Source: Ceriagrion tenellum (Eukaryota > Arthropoda > Insecta > Odonata > Coenagrionidae). Taken from it: DNA of 64,000 nt. The notes under the pieces were generated by a model. It saw nothing but the letters and a program-made list of their open reading frames with translations. It was not told the DNA's origin and did not search any database. The stretch is taken from assembly GCA_963169105.1 (NCBI GenBank), contig OY720643.1, positions 26,756,373 through 26,820,372 of the forward strand, given 5' to 3'. A program made the translations under genes and the position numbers. This document shows positions 60,921 to 64,000 of this stretch, in pieces. The first letter of the stretch is position 1; every line of letters begins with the position of its first letter.

Positions 60921-61090
60921 TGGGTAAAATTATCCTTCGCATTCTTACATCGGAGTCACAACCTGTGAAATAATTCATGGGAAATAGAGAAAATATATTT
61001 TGGTATTGGGTAAAATTATCCTTCGCATTCTTACATAGGAGTCACAACCTGTGAAATAATTCATGGGAAATAGAGAAAATATATTTTTCC
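60921..61090 (+). repeat. recent tandem duplication, unit 96 bp
   Basis: Copies start at 60921 and 61017 with TGGGTAAAATTATCCTTCGC and continue through GTCACAACCTGTGAAATAAT and GAAATAGAGAAAATATATTT. Only one base differs over the shared ~70 bp (C/A at 60951 vs 61047), so the duplication is young. Confidence 0.92.
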
Positions 61091-61094
61091 TGGG

Positions 61095-62070
61095 TACAAC
61101 CAACGATAGAACTAAGAAAATATAAAATGTTGAAAAGTCCACTTTGTTAACTATTGCTAAAATGGTTAACCATAGTGGAAAACTATTTTTAAAAGAGTAT
61201 AAAATTCCTTGTAACAATACGCATTGTATGCTTAAACGAAATACTCCTATGTTGAAAATGAATGATTATTTAAATTTATATGGCAAAAGGTTGGCCAAAT
61301 ATATAATACCAAATACCTTGAATTGTATGCCCAAGCAACTGCATAATCTAAAAGACTTGGCAGAAATTTAAAAAAAGTCAAAGAATGGTTAATTCGCGAA
61401 AATAGGAATTTGCTATCTCTGTAATAGTTACGGCAAAGATACATTTCTCCTTATTTTTGTTTTACAGGTTTTTAAAATTTTTCAATGTCATTATATTGAT
61501 TCTTCATTGTCTGACAATTAAAAATACATAGACTGTAATATCATTATTCTACTTCAAAATACTGAATTTGAAATATGCCGCTCTGTATGAATATTCTGGA
61601 ACCATCTGACAAGCCATGTGGCTTAGGAGGACCAAAGATTTATATATGCAATAAATAAATGCATTATAATAAAAAAAGGATTGTAGTGACTTTAACACTG
61701 AGCTCAGCAGGGTCTGGTTCTGAAACTGAGTCTTTGTGAAATTAAAGAAACTGGACGAGTTCGGATTTGAGGCTTTCAAGTAGCGGAAAAAAGGAGGAAT
61801 ACGGGAAAGAAGCCGCTTCGAGATAGAATGCCAGCCAAGATCGCGGTACCATGAGGAGGACGTGGAGAAAAACGACCAGAGAGCAGTGGGATGTAACTCA
61901 AACTGAGAGGCATGTTGAAGAGTGGGATGGACAAATGAATGTTCCCAACAAAAGGGAAAAGAGAAGGAATTATTAACAATTTGGAAAAATTATTGAAATG
62001 GGAAGCATCATGATATTATGTGGAAATGTATGTCCGTCAAAATTTTATGACTTAGACATTTTTTAAAATA
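61095..62070. other. AT-rich, with purine-rich tract at 61760-61980
   Basis: The purine-rich part resembles those at 29430 and 31760 in strand bias. No gene recognised. Confidence 0.4.
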
Positions 62071-62083
62071 AATCGTCTTCAAA

Positions 62084-62326
62084 GCTTTTAATATTTGAAA
62101 ATAATCATTGGTGCAGTTTTCACACATTGGTACAGTTTTTTATTTTCCTTCTCCGACCATGGTTTCAGGACATTATGAATCATCACTCTGATGATGGTAT
62201 AACTCACTGAAACTGTCTGTCTCACTGTCTGAGAAGGAAAAAAGAAGTGTGGAAACTGTACTAATGTTTCATTTCAAATATGGAAATCCAAGGGTTCCAC
62301 AAAGTTAGTCCAATACGCTCTTTTGT
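62084..62326 (+). mobile_element. foldback element L5 with hammerhead-like loop
   Basis: A 243-bp insertion between GTCTTCAAA direct repeats (62075-62083 and 62327-62335). The arms (about 62091-62150 and 62230-62281) share ATATTTGAAA, CATTRGTRCAGTTT and CCTTCTC in inverted orientation; the left arm carries a short extra duplication. The loop has a plus-strand CTGATGA-T (62188-62195) with GAAA at 62209-62212. The minus strand has a TGATGA box, GAAA (62163-62166), self-complementary CCATGG (62157-62162) and UC. The 45-bp tail 62282-62326 aligns with the tails of L2 and L4. No ORF. Confidence 0.75.
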
Positions 62327-62866
62327 GTCTTCAAAACTGAATAAATTGAAACGGAATTGCATGGGATAGTCTGTCTTCCTTATTGTTTTACCAACTTTTA
62401 ACGTATAGCTATAGATTTGATACACTACCCGAATTTCCGAATATTTTGTCTTTTTAAGACTATATGTTTATTATTATCTCAATTATCACCCTTAAAATTT
62501 CGGTATCTCTCACATACGTCATACATATCATATATTACCTCTCCATTAACCTCTTTATCAACTCGCAAACCGACATTTAAGTACCGTTGTTTTCTTCGTA
62601 TCGTTTCTGCAATTAATTCCATATCTTTCTTTGCTAAATCAAACCTCTAATCACTCTTTTTCCATGCCAACCATTAAACTATTTTCACCATTTTTCAATT
62701 CAATGCCTCAAAAAATGGCGAGCTATATTCACCTTCATTTTTTAAGACTCGAGTTTCAAAAAAATACGAGGCTATGCTTCGTATTAGTCTCTCAACCGTT
62801 GCCTTAAACAGATCAAATAAAAAAGACGTCTGCTTTGCTCCTATTTCTGTTACATCGGCAACCTAT

Positions 62867-62991
62867 GAATAATGACCTCAAATTAGGGCAGACATTCGTT
62901 CATATTCGGTTAGATTTGGAGACGAGAGTATAACATTCTGGTTATAATCTCACCGAATATGAACGAATGTCCCAGTTTGATGTCATTATTC
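62867..62991. repeat. foldback repeat, no hammerhead core
   Basis: Arms 62867-62910 and 62952-62991 pair well (GACATTCGTTCATATTCGGT against its complement, plus GAATAATGAC at the outer end) around a 41-nt spacer. GGAGACGAGAGTATA in the spacer is echoed in inverted form near 63027. No target duplication or shared tail was seen, so it is kept separate from the L elements. Confidence 0.75.
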
Positions 62992-62999
62992 ATTCCTTC

Positions 63000-64000
63000 C
63001 TTAAAACCGTCATTCAAACCTTCGGGTCATACTCTCATCTCCGGAAATCTTGAGATTGAAATCGTGCTTTTTTACTGGCCGTAGCCAGTACTAATCCTCG
63101 GAATGGGATTCTTAAAGATGTGCCTACACACAATTTTGCCTGTTTGCCACAAACCTCTAAATTTTGACATTAACTCTCGCAAGTAATAGCAGCATCAATC
63201 AATGAATAACATTATCTCATAAACTCGTAAAATTTATAATTTACAGTCAACGTCATACATATAAAACATATTAAATCCACTGGGTTGAAGAGAAGAGCTG
63301 AGACAGTTCTTTAGAGATTCTCATCTTCGTGTTATTTCTGGTGGACAACATGTTTCTCCAACGTTTCACACAACACACCTGGGGAGGATTTAAACACACA
63401 AACAGTTGGGAAGAACCCGAATCAAATGCCAGAGGAAAAGCACTTCTTCCCAAGAATTGTTAGAGAAGCTATCGAATCCAAATAATTTCATAACGGGTAC
63501 AATTCAATTCCCTTAGAAACGTATTTTCTACGATTTTGAATAAAAGTCAGCTTCCGGTCAAATTAAGAGCAATTATCCCGGCCATGCTGCGCAGCATTTT
63601 TGATTTTTCCAATACCTTGCCGTTTTACTAGCCAATATTTTGGGAGGTCAAATAGGAATTTAAAAAATATTTAATTGCTCGGAATTTGGACGCCATTTAA
63701 AAAGTGTTTCCTGGCCAGAATTATGTTTTGGGAAATAATTTACAACGTTTTAAATTATGAAGATGTAAAAATCAAAATATAAACTTCAGTAAAAATGATC
63801 TAAATTTCTTACACTACGTATGTCTCTGCATTAATATTTACTCTTACTATTAATTAAATTTTTTCCATTATTTTTTCATGAAAATTTCAGCAATTTATTA
63901 CCTGATTTTAATTTTTTTTCTGAGAAATTCCCAAATTTTGAAATCAATTCAGCATATGGATTCTACCATGGCCAAGGGAAAATGTTGCAATATACAATTT
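63000..64000. other. AT-rich stretch, no gene recognised
   Basis: Small perfect palindromes only (ATGCTGCGCAGCAT at about 63586; TACTGGC...GCCAGTA at about 63076). Confidence 0.4.

Noticed and set aside
1..64000. CRISPR array, operon or bacterial origin
   Set aside because: No regularly spaced direct repeats with spacers, no gene strings with ribosome-binding sites, and abundant eukaryotic retroelements.

Overview
This is a 64 kb piece of AT-rich eukaryotic nuclear DNA, most likely from an arthropod. The evidence is the absence of compact coding or operon structure, many decayed non-LTR retrotransposon 3' ends of kinds common in arthropod genomes, tRNA-derived SINEs, a hAT-like MITE and Penelope-like features. 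I found no exon of a conserved host gene, no standard tRNA or rRNA gene and no CRISPR array. The long open frames are low-complexity, antisense to LINEs, or by-products of stop-poor GC-rich DNA. The window reads as intergenic or intronic DNA filled with old and some younger mobile elements.

Layout. 0-8 kb: a 75-bp tandem repeat, two hammerhead-bearing foldback elements (294-486, 5742-5893), an E-family fragment, a SINE (5986-6243) and three GC/CpG-rich islands. 7.8-12.6 kb: a third foldback (7796-8008), a LINE 3' remnant, a nested array (E fragment, then a 1.45-kb TIR element F with 77-bp internal repeats, then a second E fragment), a 640-bp pyrimidine tract and a CR1/Daphne-like LINE end. 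14-20 kb: three decayed LINE fragments, one retaining a YADD motif, plus a SINE. 20-29 kb: mostly featureless AT-rich DNA with GC-rich islands and a tRNA-like SINE head. 29-32.7 kb: a complex hairpin locus, a 556-bp hAT-like MITE with a perfect 8-bp target duplication, a LINE C-terminus and a 156-bp tandem duplication. 34.5-40.5 kb: two diverged copies of one ~0.7-kb repeat. One copy carries a foldback, the other a SINE, and each acts as an empty site for the other's insertion. 43-64 kb: SINE debris, a second Daphne-like LINE end, GC-rich islands, a 96-bp tandem duplication, a fifth target-site-defined or strongly supported foldback (62084-62326) and another unrelated foldback.

The most interesting content is a set of short palindromic elements with otherwise unrelated arms that share one plan. 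A left arm begins immediately after a 9-12 bp target duplication. The loop carries a hammerhead-like core (CUGANGA-U-stem-GAAA-palindrome-U-A/C). A right arm is followed by a 43-45 nt tail and the second target duplication. Four loci show the target duplication and the tail (294, 5742, 34880, 62084). A fifth (7796) shows the core without a clear duplication, and a sixth (about 29010) is a weaker relative. Hammerhead motifs and a short terminal 'tail' extension are known features of Penelope-like retroelements, so my inference is that these are non-autonomous, Penelope-related foldback retroposons. All calls come from reading the sequence by eye; no alignment, folding or database search was run.
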